In this document: piece after piece, positions 20,812 through 33,349 of the stretch
Layout of the letters: every line of letters begins with the position of its first letter
Position numbering within the stretch: the first letter of the stretch is position 1
Assembly (NCBI GenBank): GCA_905250885.1
Contig: CAJNOQ010001233.1
Span: 1-34,198, forward strand
Direction: 5' to 3'
Length of the DNA stretch: 34,198 bases
DNA from: Didymodactylos carnosus
Taxonomy: Eukaryota > Rotifera > Eurotatoria > Philodinida > Philodinidae
The notes under the pieces: generated by a model
What the model was told of the DNA's origin: nothing
The model's database searches: none
The model's input: only the letters and a program-made list of their open reading frames with translations
Program-made: the position numbers and the translations under genes

Positions 20812-21672
20812 ACATTTAAGTAGTGGTTCTCATTGTTGATTTTACTTTTATTGTATTTATTACTCTAAAAGAATAAGATGATGTTCGTGAAACAAAAATT
20901 GTGGAATTTTCAATTTGAAAACGTCAAAAAATTTCCATCGTAGAAATATCTTGAATGTAATTTTGAACTAATTTAGAGAATAACTTGTTTTCTTCTATAT
21001 AGTAGTGTTTTCTCTTATCCTTGATTTGTTTTACTTGTTTTTGTGCTCCTAAATCATTGATTAATAGTGAAAATCTTTCATTTATAACACTAAAAGTTTT
21101 AGAACAGAATAGAATCATTTTGTAAATTATAAGGTGGAAAAGTTTTTCAAACACACGTATAGATTCTGTATCCCGGTCCGTGGCATAGAATAAAAACTTT
21201 TTACGAATTTGGGGAAAAAATCTTACGAGCTGGGGAAAGTTTATTCCGCAAAACTGTAGTGCAGAGAAATTTCAAGTTATGAGATTGATAGATAGTGGAG
21301 TAGAGAGTTGATGTAGGATATGTTTAGATAATCGGAACATGTTATCAAAATATACGACAAAATAGAGTATTCAAAGTGTTCTGTACGTGATTGTTAATTA
21401 TGTATTCAGCATATTGAGAATCGTCAGACTATTCTATAAATGATACTCAGATATTGAACAATAACGTGAAACGACTAGGTTGTAATATCGGATGGATGAT
21501 TGTAAATAAATCGATTTGTTATCTATTCGACACATAAAAATCTTTATCAATGAAATATAGACAGAAGGTGAAAAAATTAACAATTATTATCGGTGAGAAT
21601 CTAGAATGTGTCATTGTTCTTATCGTGTATTAAATAAAAAATTTCGAACGATATAAACAACGGTTCAGTCCT
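20812..21672. other. spacer downstream of CRYM
   Basis: AT-rich 3' flank without a supported gene. A minus-strand frame at 20924-21154 is low-complexity Lys/Ile/Phe sequence and not convincing. Confidence 0.45.
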
Positions 21673-21807
21673 GATTTGTTGACACGTTATATGGTTTTCC
21701 TATTTCGTTGACATTTTATATATAGCGTCGGCAATGCACAAACATCTTACATTTTCCCCCAAAATGTTGTCAACGAGTTAGAAAAACAATTAATGAGTCG
21801 ACAAAAC
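21673..21807. repeat. short inverted-repeat (hairpin) element
   Basis: GATTTGTTGACACGTTATAT and the following 20 bases (21673-21713) pair with 21768-21807, whose reverse complement begins GTTTTGTCGACTCATTAATT. Both arms end in CGTTGACA. The ~40-bp arms are about 75-80% identical and flank a 54-base loop. It is probably a small foldback element or a deletion derivative of one. Confidence 0.5.
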
Positions 21808-22970
21808 GGAAATACATCATAAAAAGCTATAAATAAAAAGAGAGACAACTAAAAATCATCAAAAATGAATCGCTATTGATAAAATAAAAAATAAATTTAT
21901 TCTTAAATTCTAAAAAACGGTCTAAGTAGAACATTAAGTGGATTACGAATGAATGATTAGTAATGCAATAAATATTCACATTACCGATAAATATACGATG
22001 CAAACAAGAAATATTTCAGATAAACATTCTCAAAAACATAGTTGCTTAATGAAATAATCACTTCTTGTTGTCCATTAACTATCAAAAATTGAAATCAACA
22101 ACAGTTGATAAAAGTATTTTCCTATGACTGAATATATAATGATGTAATCGTGAAAGTTTGTGCATATACTTAAACATACAATTCAACTCTAGAGGATAAT
22201 GAAAAGAATTTTTTATTATGAACAATAAAATATTTTTTTCTCATTTGGCGGCAGTCCGTTTTTTTCAAGGAAAGATCTAATTATCATTCAGATTCTAAAT
22301 AAAAAGGTTATTTGTGAAACAATTGTAGTATAATTTTACCCCATTTGTAGCATCAAATAGTAAGTTACAGTCCGTGTTCAAATAAAAATCTCTTTCATAA
22401 CAAGTTGCGTAAATTGAAGGAGAGGCATATACTGAAAAAAAATTGTTTTTTGTCACATTTATATTTTATTCAAGTATTCGATATTCGAATATTACACTTC
22501 ATACACATCGTACACTGATAATATTTATGAAAATGAATTCTTTGTAAGTTGAACTAAAAACAAAAATGATGATAAAATTACTCTAATTTCATTTTAATCA
22601 GGTCATTGAATATGCTCTACCCGAATTAATCCAATTTATTCATTTGTAGAAAATCAAAGATGTTTTATTTAAAAAATGTATTATATCTACTTTTATTGTA
22701 TGTATTACAATTACTAGTTTAATAAGTGTAATAATTTAATAAAATAAAATTTTCTGAAAAATTTTTTTTTACTGAGAACTCAATAGTTTTAGCACATGTA
22801 TTCAATATTATTATTATTATATAATTGCTTACTTTTACCGTCTATTTTCTCATCTTGATGTTATAGTATTTTTTATACTTTCATGTGACATAGTGAATAT
22901 CTGTCCACCTACACACTCTCGGATTTTATTAATAATATAGTGACAGTTTTTTGCTTATCCAAGCGTCAAA
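21808..22970. other. spacer without recognisable content
   Basis: AT-rich sequence with short A/T runs; no gene or repeat could be supported. Confidence 0.45.
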
Positions 22971-22974
22971 AAAA

Positions 22975-23215
22975 AATCTAGTATCACCCAGTTCATCTAG
23001 ATTACTAGATTTTTACTCGATTGCAACTACTGTGTAACGACAATGGAAATCTAGTAATTGGACGATTACTCGATTTTTTTCTAGTTGCAACAATCGATTT
23101 ATCACCCGATAATCGATCGATTTAATTATTACTAGATACATCTGCAGACGCATCTAGTTAAAAGTCCCTTTTCCAACTAGTAATCTAGATGGCAACTAGT
23201 CATGTATCGCTCGAT
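22975..23215. repeat. CTAG-rich mosaic repeat block
   Basis: About ten CTAG tetramers fall in 240 bases, mostly as ATCTAGT, ACTAGAT or CAACTAGT in both orientations. They are interspersed with TCGATT/AATCGA and ATCACCC blocks that recur. The density far exceeds that of the flanks, where CTAG is rare. It is not a regular tandem repeat; it looks like scrambled copies of a short motif. Function unknown. Confidence 0.6.
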
Positions 23216-26200
23216 TATAGACGAAAGAAGTAGATCAAAAATAACTCATCAGATATGAAATTACTTTTAACCTCATTTATTTATTATTTATTACAATGGA
23301 AACATGATAATGACAGGCAAAATGTTTGTTTATTCATTAAAAATATATTTATTTTTGTAATAAAAAACAAAACATCAGCAAAATCTCCATTAATTAATTT
23401 GTTTTTTCACTATTGATCATAGTTTTGTTAAAAATAAATTAAAATGCCTTGTTATCAATTAACTGTTTACTCTTTTCATAGAAATATAATTTATTTCTAT
23501 TTTTAGATGTCTGTGTTATACTCTATTCTTCGTGGTTTTGTAAATGTGCTAAAGATGTGAAAATACATTATCGTGGCTACGATAGAAGAGGAGAAAATTT
23601 TTTTATGCAGATATTGACAAATCGTTTATCAGAGGTGATAATCGTGACAAAATGTTTATTATGATAAGGATCATTCAATTTTTTTATTACGTTTTCTTTA
23701 TTTTTTGTTTGTCTAATGATGAAAATATCGAATATATTCACTTTTATGATCTGACATGGTGACGATATTTTTTAACATTTCAAGATAATGAAGAAATATC
23801 ATGATGTATAAAAAAGTTTATCGTGAACTATTTTTTGTTACGGATATATGTCAAGTGGTCACGTTATTTAGAAAATTTTTATTAAAAAAATATTTGAGAT
23901 GTTGATAGTTTGAAATGTGATAAAGATTGCTGATCGAAAAAATTATTTGTATCTATGTTATTGATCGTTGGACATAGCAAATACATTTATTTCAAAAATG
24001 TGACATGTTTGTTAACAAATTTAATTAAAAATGTTAGAAAAATTAAATATTGAAACGGAATGACAAACAATTATATAAAAAGACTTAGTTATTTTAAAAA
24101 TATAACAGATGATGACAAGAAGCGGTGAAGAAAATTCTATATATTCAACAACAACAGTTTGTGTTTGTGCAATTAAATTAAAATGTGATATTCTCATTTA
24201 AGACTTTATTTCCTTTTATCGGTCGAAAATCTGAACGAATTTTCAGTTTATTCTGACTGATGAGAACTGTTGTGAGCCGAGAAGACTACTATACATTCTG
24301 ATAAGATTCTCATTTCAATAAACTTGATCCTATTGAGATTTCGTATAAATAATACGTTCAGTATTACCTACACTTATCTATGTGAATGTTGCTAATTGTA
24401 TGTCTAATTATTATTCTATTTTTCCATTTTTTTTGTATCAGACATCTTGTTTCATAAAAGAAACTAGTAACAATGATTAATACTTAAATGTTGTACGATG
24501 ACTTTGTCAGAATTCTGTTGACTGTCTAAGTTAATATTTCTGCTAAATTTAGTTTAGATATTGCCATTCTGTTTATATAATGCCATCCGAATTACATAGT
24601 ACATTTGTGTGTATGTATACTGCAGTTTTCGTCATTTTTAATTATACGTAAGAAAAATCCCTATGTAGTTCATAGTAAGTGTAAGTGTTCAGGATACCAT
24701 AGCTCTACTCTGCTGAGTTATAATTACCACTCTTATATTATTCTCCCTAAATAGGATTCAGCGTACGAATCTATGAGGAATAATGAATATAAAGACCTTA
24801 AAGTTTCTATGATCTTCATATATTAGAGAAGAACGTTAATTTTATCTTCGTTTAGACTTAACTTTTATCTCTTTTTCTAAGCCATGTTACATCTTTTATT
24901 TTTTAATAGATATTTTTATTATGATGTTTTTAATTGTTTGCTTCTTTTTTTGTTTTCTTGAATGTGTTGCCTTGTAATCACCTGAGTTTTATCTTTTATA
25001 TTGATGTTTACCATCGATAACAACTATAGTCTCGATGCAATATGGATGTATACAGAATTATACTTTTTGTTCGATAAATGGAAGGAAATGTAGTCCTATA
25101 CGTTGGATGTCATGAGTTCGAATTATATCAGACTTATACGTAAAATAACATTATCTTGCTTGAATCTCGTGATAAATGTTTTTTTTCCTTTTAAACAAAT
25201 AGGATGAATTGACCTTAGAAACGGTTAGTCGCAGTTCTATTCATTTAATTTTTCTTGGTCTATGATATTAATACATTATTTCTCAAAGTTGAGATTAATT
25301 GTGACGAGCGTTTGATTGTATCACGAGTATATGGTGCATGACTAAAAGTGTACTGTATAGCCTCTTACTACTTGCTATTTACTATTTTGTTCGTATTCTC
25401 TAATAAGTCATATTTTCATCACCTGATGCCTTGTATTTTTTGTTCTGTCGCATGATTGATTGGCTTTATGCCAAATACATACACACACCTATTTTTTGAT
25501 GCTGCGTAAATACAACTTCTGATATTTCTCTTTAATGTCTCACGCGGTCGAAACAAAAATATGTGCGAATAGAAAATGTATCACAAGTTGTATCTACAAA
25601 TCATAATAATAAAAAAGGAGGGAGCGGTTAGAAGAAAAAGAAAATATAATCTTTTTCTCGTTATGTTTTGCTATGTTTTGATCGTAGATAGAACAGTATT
25701 TCATTCACCGTTTTCCATAGAAGGAGAGAATGTACTCATATCATCTCCTAAGATATCTTATATCATACTTTGTAATAAATGCACTCGTAGTTGACACTAT
25801 ATATCATCGACACTGGCGCATATGTTTATTCTCATAAAAGCAATTACCTTTACTACTCTATAAGTAGGTAAGAGCAGTTATTTTTTTCGAAGAACATTTT
25901 CAACATTGACTATGTGATAATGCAAAATTCTTTCCTCGATTCGTGCCCAGTGGACATGAAGACTTTTTATCTCTAAAATAGTGATCTCTTTTCTTGAATA
26001 ATAATGGATACAAATCGAGGATTACAGAAAGTTTACATTGATCGTTTGGTCTTGCAAAATGGTTATTAGAATTTAAGCTCCTTATCAATCTGTATGTAAT
26101 AGTTTTTATATTCAAGTAAGACTGTATATCCCTTCTTACTGTCCCTTTTTTCACTCACTTCTGTCCCTTGATATATTTATACACTACGTAACATTATCTT

Positions 26201-27322
26201 ATTTTTTTTTTTATACTCAATGGCTCTTTTTTTATCTGCGTGTGTATATGAATAACAGAAACGATAAAAGATACAAATCTTTTTTTAGTTTTTCATCTTA
26301 TGGTAAAAGAGAATAAGTGAAAAAAATACGTGCTTGCATATCAACTTCATATATATTTGTTGAAATTAAAATTAATAAAATTCAGGTAACATTTCAAGTA
26401 TTTCTATTGTACCAGGAAATGTTAACAGTAACGATGTGAGTGTTAAACGCCAAGTAATATCCTGTAAGAACATTAATGTCAACAGAGAGTTTGCATTTTT
26501 ATGTTTAAAAATCCCTGATTCACCCAATTTCGAGAAAAAAGTCCTTTTTGAATGCAAGTGCATCAATCTGTGACCTATATATATAGGTTAGTAGAGCAAA
26601 TTTGTTTTTCTCAGAATAAGATATAGCGCGTAAACCAATGTTTGAGTAATCGATATTTAACTTAGTATTAGAAAATTATTAGCATTTTCCTGCAAGGTCT
26701 GAGTTGCTCGCTAGCAGTGTCGGGCAAACTGTCGAATAGTAAGATACTTTTTTTCGTGCATGAGAGAACCTATGCTAATCAAAGTATGTTTTATTTGTTT
26801 TTATTCTGAAGAATTAAACTTTAAATCGCTGAACCCGATCAATGGTCTTTTTAAAACTTTTAACTTGAAGTCAAAAACCGCATCAATCAACTTCTAAATT
26901 TACATGTCTAGATTCGTTTAAAGCAAAGCTGGTCCTTACATCTGTCGAGAAACTGCAAAAAAAGTGTACTTGGTAAAGAGTCCTTTTACTCTAATAGAAG
27001 TTTTAATTTTCTTTTGGCATGTAAAAACGTAAATTTTGTGTAATTTCGAGAAATAAGGAAAGAGTTTGAAAAAAGTTACTAACTTTTGGTGGTTATGATG
27101 AAAGATTTTATTAGCATTCTATGAATCAAAGTTTTTTGAAATCTAACTTTTGCTCTCCACTGTTAAGGACATCGTTGAATTGCGCAATTATCAGAGGTAG
27201 AAGAGAACAGAAAGGACTGGACAAAAATCGAAAGAAGTATATTATATATACGTTATTTAGTCATCGTATACCTGCAAATGAATAGAAAAACTGTTTTGTT
27301 GAATTGTCTAGGTAAATATAAG
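23216..27322. other. 4-kb spacer without recognisable genes
   Basis: AT-rich sequence with no frame above about 85 codons and none resembling a known protein. A 16-bp palindrome ACCTATATATATAGGT sits near 26574-26589. I see no RNA gene. Confidence 0.45.
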
Positions 27323-27679
27323 GTCATTTGGGGTAATTTTGGTCAGTATTAAACATTTCCTCAGTTTGTTGTTGATAGCTTAGCCATTTATAGCAGGAGA
27401 AAAACAATTTTATACAGATAGATAGAGCACACTATTCTGCATATAACGATGTCAGTTTTAGTTAGAAATGTAAAAGTTTACCGGTGGAATTACTCCACCG
27501 GTCATTCAATAGCAAGTGACTGGAAATCTGTTAGAACTAATTAACCTTAATGAGTTTTAACATAATTTTTACATCAATCGATAGACAAAAGTCAGTTCTA
27601 TCTATCTGTTATAAACGGCACTGCTATCAGCAAAAGATTGAGAAAATTTTTGACACTGACCAGAATTATCACAGTTGAC
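27323..27679. mobile_element. foldback/MITE-like element upstream of lipin
   Basis: Left arm from GTCA at 27323 (GGTAATTTTGGTCAGTATTA, then GTTGATAGC, ATTTATA and AGATAGATAGA) pairs with the right arm ending TGAC at 27679. The reverse complement of that arm reads GATAATTCTGGTCAGTGTCA, then GCTGATAGC, GTTTATA and AGATAGATAGA. Arms are about 90 bases and 75-80% identical. Near the centre is a perfect 9-bp stem with a 5-base loop, ACCGGTGGA-ATTAC-TCCACCGGT (27480-27502). No coding capacity. It ends 273 bp upstream of the lipin ATG. Confidence 0.7.
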
Positions 27680-27952
27680 TCTATACGTTTGGCTTTTTTT
27701 TTAGTATTATAAGCCTTTCTATACTTCTCTCAACTGAAGATAGATGGTAACACATTTGTTTCTCTTCTTTTTTGAGTATACGTGTACTCTATTTCCCACA
27801 TGTAATTGTTACTCTATTTTCGTACACTAATTGATCTTGGAATAAATTAATAGACAACATATTTCAAATCTATATGTCATGTCACAGCCTAATGTTTTTC
27901 TCTTAGATCATTATCTTCAAACAATTCAAACATGATTAAGTTATAATTAAAA
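27680..27952 (+). promoter_or_regulatory. upstream region and 5' leader of lipin
   Basis: AT-rich region with a pyrimidine-rich acceptor TTTTTCTCTTAG ending at 27906, 46 bases before the start codon. This suggests a 5' UTR intron or spliced-leader addition. No other motif is clear. Confidence 0.35.
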
Positions 27953-30900
27953 ATGTCAATTGGTCGAATAATTTCGTTGTTTAAATCTTATTATAAGAAT
28001 ATCAATCCTTCAACTTTAACCGGTATATTGTCACATGTACACTTTGATTGTATTTAAATAATATATTTTTATTTATTAAGGTGCTATTGATGTTATTGTT
28101 GTTAAACAAGAAGATGGTACATTTCTTTGTACACCATTTCATGTTCGATTTGGAAAATTAGGCGTTATACAAAGTTCACAGAAAAGGGTAATAACACGTA
28201 TAAAAACATATAAATCCTTTTTCCATTATTATGCATCTTGATCTATTTTTTAGGTATATATATCGATCAATAATGAAACTGTTGATCTGTGGATGCAATT
28301 GGGTGAGGCTGGCGAAGCAGTCTTTATCGATCAAACAAATATGACGGATGATAGGGTATGAATATTTTCTCATTCTAGAAAAAACTTATAGTTTTCTCTA
28401 TAAATTTTAACTTTAGACAAAATCATCGATCGATGGTGCTGAGCGTCATTTAGAACCGTCGGATGATAATACATTTCTTGATCCGGACAATGCATTTTCA
28501 AACGCTGTTGCTGCAGCTGATGGTGAACATCATACTCCTCTAACAAATATTGATCGTTCTCCACAATTTTTAAATAAAAAATCAGATATAGAAAAAACAG
28601 TGAACGATCCAAATACATTAACTGTACCCACTTATGCTTATGAACAACCACAACAAAAACTAAATGTTGATGTTATCAACTCAACTGTAAAAGATAATTC
28701 AAATACTCAGAATCAAAATCAACTAACTAATTCAATATCATTTTCAACAGATCCATTCTCAAATACGATCACTGAAATTTCAACTGGAAAAACTGATCTA
28801 TCAAAAAATAATACAACAACAAGAAGTCCTCTTTCACAGCAATTATTAGCTCTTCCAAAACAACGTCGTCGTCGACGAGTGAAACGATGTAATACTATAG
28901 CATCAACAGTAATGACAACAACAAAATCTACTGATAGTTCGAGGTATGTCAAATTTACTACAATTATTTCAATCTTTAATCGTTACTCTGATCTCACTTA
29001 CTTATCAATCATTTTTCTTTATCTAGTGATGATGACTATGATGATGTCAATAATGGCAATAAAACTGAAAACGATATACAAGTTAAAAATGAAACAGCTG
29101 AATGTAAAATTGATTTACAAACAACACCTACTGATCTTTTGCATTTATTTCAACGGGCTGAAAAAATTTTATTAGCAAATCAAAAACGTTTTGTATTAAC
29201 ATTACGCAAACAAAAATCAGCAATGCGAAAAAAAAAATTATCTGGAAATAAACAACGTCAAAATTCTACTAATACCGATTTTGGTTCTAGTAGTGGTTAT
29301 TATAGTGATGAATTTATTACTGATTTATATAAACCACGTTCAGCAAGTATTCATCATTTACAACATTTAATTCGGAAAAGTTCAAGTGAAAATAATTTAA
29401 ATTTTTTATATAATCATGATTTATTTGCCTTTTTACCAAAAAATAAACAACAACAGCCACATGTAGAGCCTTCGACACCGATACCAGACATTGCTGCACA
29501 GGAGCAACAGACATCAACAATGTGAGTTTTGTTCATTATATTAGTTGAGAGTCTCTTCTATTTTCATATCAATATCTAGAGATATTAGAAATATCGGAGT
29601 CATACATGAGTTGAAACATTATGGACAATGATGACGTGAAATTGTCTTAAAAATACTTTTTTTTCTGGTACAAAAATCTTCGATTGATAAAGTTTATACT
29701 TCTATCTGTCCTATATAGAAAAAAAAATTATAATTTTTTTTTATTATTACAGGGCTGTGACACAGTCAGAAGTTGAAGATGATTTAACGCCAACTAATAT
29801 TGGTAAAAGGAAATCATTCCAAGAAGAAGATAATATATCGTTACAATATGTTGATGCCATAAGTGTAATGAGTAGATTCAGCGGCAGTGATTCAAGAAGA
29901 GTATCCTTTCCATCAACATTAGACGGTGGAATCATGATAGATTCAAATGAAAATGAACAACAACAAACGGAATCTGAACAAACAGACGAATATGATATTG
30001 ATTTGGATATGGATGAAGTAAAACCAACTCAAACGACATCCAATCCAATAGCAATTAATATGTCATTGTCACAAAACAGTAACGAAGAACAATCATCACC
30101 ATCAAAGCATTTAACATCAAGGATTAATAGTAACTCACACATGCTTATTACAGACAATTTGCTATCTAAATCGGTGCCAGTCGATAGTTCTAAGTACATG
30201 CCGTTATCGAATAGTTTAAGATCAGATCAATCAAGGCAATCATATTATTTTAATGGAGATTTTTTGGCAACATTTAGCAATTGGTACGGTTCATCAAAAA
30301 AATCGCCAAGTGACATATGTTTAGATGACACAACAAATAATCAATGTGATCCATCACTTTATTCACCAAAACTGTAATTAGTTTTTTTTATGTGTGCTTG
30401 TTATGTTATACTTTTTCTTATACCAACATATTTATTGTTCTAGAGAAAACACTCATCGTCCAGAAGATGATCGAGACTCTGGCAAAGGCTATTCAATACC
30501 ACAATCACCGTTTCATGAACATGAAACATCGTTAGTATTGTTTTATCTTTATATTTACATGTTATTGTCCATTCATTCATTATTTTTAATTGTTGCGCAT
30601 TTCTTGTTTATAGATGTATATTAGGCGATGCTCAACTATCGCTCTGTGGAAATTTAAATAATCCCTTAGCAATAACCGATGATTTGTTTAACAAACACTT
30701 GGTTCCATATCAACAATTTATAACTAATACAGATATTACTAATAATCCAAATTTAGTTGTGAGGATAAATGGAAAGTACGTGGTTACGACGGCTATTAAT
30801 AATTGTGTTTGCTTAAAGAGGAAAATAGATAAACAGATTAAGTAGTCATTGTTATCAGAAACTATACTTAATTTGTTTTATGAACTGCTTTTTTAGTTAG

Positions 30901-33349
30901 AAAAAAGCCGCAGTCTTCAAAATTTATATCGACCATTCGTGCACGCTCAGTTCTCAATATCCCCTTTCGATAATTTTTCTTATAGCTACGGTTAATTCGA
31001 TCTTCAAAGACGATCACCCATCCCCTTACTGAAAAAAGTTACAAAAAGACAGTTTCATCTATATGAGCCAGTACAAATTTTCAAAATTTGAGTTGTTCTG
31101 TAACTGAGAAAAACGTTTACAAAACAATTTTATTAAGTATAATCAAAATTAGGAATTATACTTTACACGTAGTTAGAAATTTATTCGTCAGATTACAGTT
31201 CGCTGACTTAATGAAAAAACATGTTCCACTATACATGAAAGAATGCTTGTGCTGTTTTGCGTAGAAACACAGCGATAGAGAGTCATTTCTGTCTGTACTG
31301 CTTTTTTTCTCTTTCACAAATGATTTTATATGTTTTAACAAATATCTCGTTTCCTTTAAGATATTACAGTTGGGCTGTAGCATCCGTTGTAATGGCCTCT
31401 GCAAGTATTTATCATGAAAAATTACCACAAGATATAGTTGATTCACTGCAGGAAAAACATATGATCCCAAAACAAACAAAAACGAGACATTCAAGTGAAC
31501 GAAGCGGATGGTGGCTGCCGTGGAGCAAAAAAGTAATGTCTTAGTTTGCACTTGTATTGATATAGTATGAAGTCTTAATAATTTATGTTTATAATAGATT
31601 AAAACACCAACAGATAGTACAACAAAAACAGTGACTGATAATAATACAAAACTAAAGGATACCGAATCAAGCTTCCAAAGTCAAAAGTCATTTGTGAATA
31701 TAAAGAAAAGAGATACATCGTACGTATCGTTTTTCAGCTGAATACAACGTGTTTAATCGGCATGTGTCCCTAGATTGAACGAGTTTAGCGTCTCCTCACT
31801 ATAATTAATTACGTTTTACTATTTTCTTATTTACAGAAAAACTGATGATAGTGAATTGGAAGATAATGAAGTACGAAACATTATAAGCAATATTGAAAAC
31901 AAAGTTACAAAGATTGAACAAGCTCAAGAACAACAACAATCATTACCAATATTTGTTCAACAAAAACCGGTTGGACGTAAAACAATGATATTATCATCGG
32001 ATCAATTAAAAAAATTAAATTTAAAATTGGGAAAGAATCCAGTACAATATTCTGTTACAACAGCTTTACAAGGCACAACGACAGTCGAATCAAATATATT
32101 TCTATTTGATTATTTAACAAAATTTGTTATATCCGATATCGATGGAACAATAACAAGGTAAAATTTTTCTTCTGTCAATAAATTGTTAAACAATTGTCAT
32201 TTTTTTCGTGCGTCGGAGTAATCCGAATCAAGTTGATATGTCTAGATTGCAAGCTAAGATATATTGCTGAAAGAACAGTAGTATCTTGAATTACGAATAG
32301 AAAAAAGACTTGAACGTTATCTTATGTTGTACTTTATTTAGATCCGATGCTCTTGGTCATATTCTTCCGTTAATTGGTAGAGATTGGTCTCAAGATGGTA
32401 TTACTGAATTTTTCGACGCAATACAAGAGAATGGCTATCAATTCATTTATTTATCAGCACGAGCTATTGGTCAATCAAGTATTACACGTGAATTTTTAAA
32501 AAGTATTAAACAATGTGATTGTACATTACCAGCTGGCCCATTGCTTATTTCACCTGATTCTTTAATGACCGCCTTGTATAGGTAACAACTAGTCACATAC
32601 AAACAGTCTAAATATTTTTCTTACAGTATTTTATTTTGGTTTTAGAGAAGTCATCGCCAAAAAACCAGAAGAGTTCAAAATAGAATGTTTGAAAAATATA
32701 GCAAGTCTATTTCCTAATAAAAATCCATTTTATGCCGGCTTTGGAAATCGTATCAATGTAAGACATCTAGAAAATGAGTACATAAAAAAAAATTTATAAA
32801 TTTTTGGTTTTTAAAGGATCAGTATGCTTATACAGCCGTTGGAATACCTCTAACGCGTATATTTACAATCAATCCCCGAGGTGAAGTTGTACGACAAAAA
32901 CTTCAAGCTCTTCAATCATCGTAAGTATTTCTTTTTCAAGAATAATCAAAACGGGAGCTAAACGCGCTTTCATTCGACTACTAAGGTGGCTTTTTACTTT
33001 TAAATATTGACAAAAATTGCATTATTTATTTAGTTATCGAAACCTGCATGAAGTTGTCGATCTTATATTTCCTCCCATGGATCATGCGGCCAGTGAAACA
33101 TATAGTACGTTCACCTTTTGGCGTTGTGATCCATTTCAGTTTGATACCTCCTCTCAACAGAAATTAGAAAGTGAAATGCAAGAAAGTCTTGATGAATTAG
33201 AACAACAACAATTTGCATTAAAAGTAAAAGAAAAGACAACTGGTAAAAATAAAAACAAAACACAGCCATCAATGACGACGACAACTAATAATGGTGATAA
33301 AATTACCATTGCTCAAAATGCTACAGGTTTATCACCATCATCAAATTAA
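27953..33349 (+). CDS. LPIN: lipin, Mg-dependent phosphatidate phosphatase
   Basis: Fifteen exons with consistent phases: 27953-28022, 28081-28187, 28254-28355, 28417-28943, 29027-29521, 29753-30373, 30444-30530, 30614-30775, 31361-31532, 31598-31719, 31837-32157, 32342-32581, 32646-32757, 32817-32920 and 33034-33349, giving 1185 residues (human lipin-1 is 890). The N-Lip domain is residues 1-93 ([38 protein letters not shown]). A basic run [11 protein letters not shown] at 240-250 is the likely nuclear/lipid-binding signal. A long Ser/Asn/Gln-rich linker follows, then C-Lip from about 868, with the catalytic DIDGT at 922-926 and LGHIL (933-937) matching the coactivator LxxIL motif. The enzyme converts phosphatidate to diacylglycerol at the ER and can move to the nucleus. 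The extra length lies in the linker and a Gln/Thr-rich C-tail. Confidence 0.97.
30776..31360. other. large lipin intron with possible insertion
   Basis: At 585 nt this is the longest intron of the gene; most others are 50-230. From about 30898 to 31040 the sequence is GC-richer (GCCGCAGTC, CCATTCGTGCACGCTCAG, CACCCATCCCC) than its flanks, suggesting an old insertion. No inverted arms or duplication are visible. Confidence 0.3.

Noticed and set aside
23514..23660. Short plus-strand coding-like run after a TTTTTAG acceptor
   Set aside because: The frame stops after 17 codons and the continuation is in another frame without a splice pair or homology.
25576..26566. Several frames of 60-85 codons in the long spacer
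   Set aside because: Low-complexity Ile/Lys/Phe/Tyr products typical of AT-rich non-coding DNA, with no splice context or homology.
31156..31551. Minus-strand frame of 131 codons
   Set aside because: It lies largely antisense to lipin exon 9, which has clear homology and splice sites on the plus strand; the antisense product resembles nothing.
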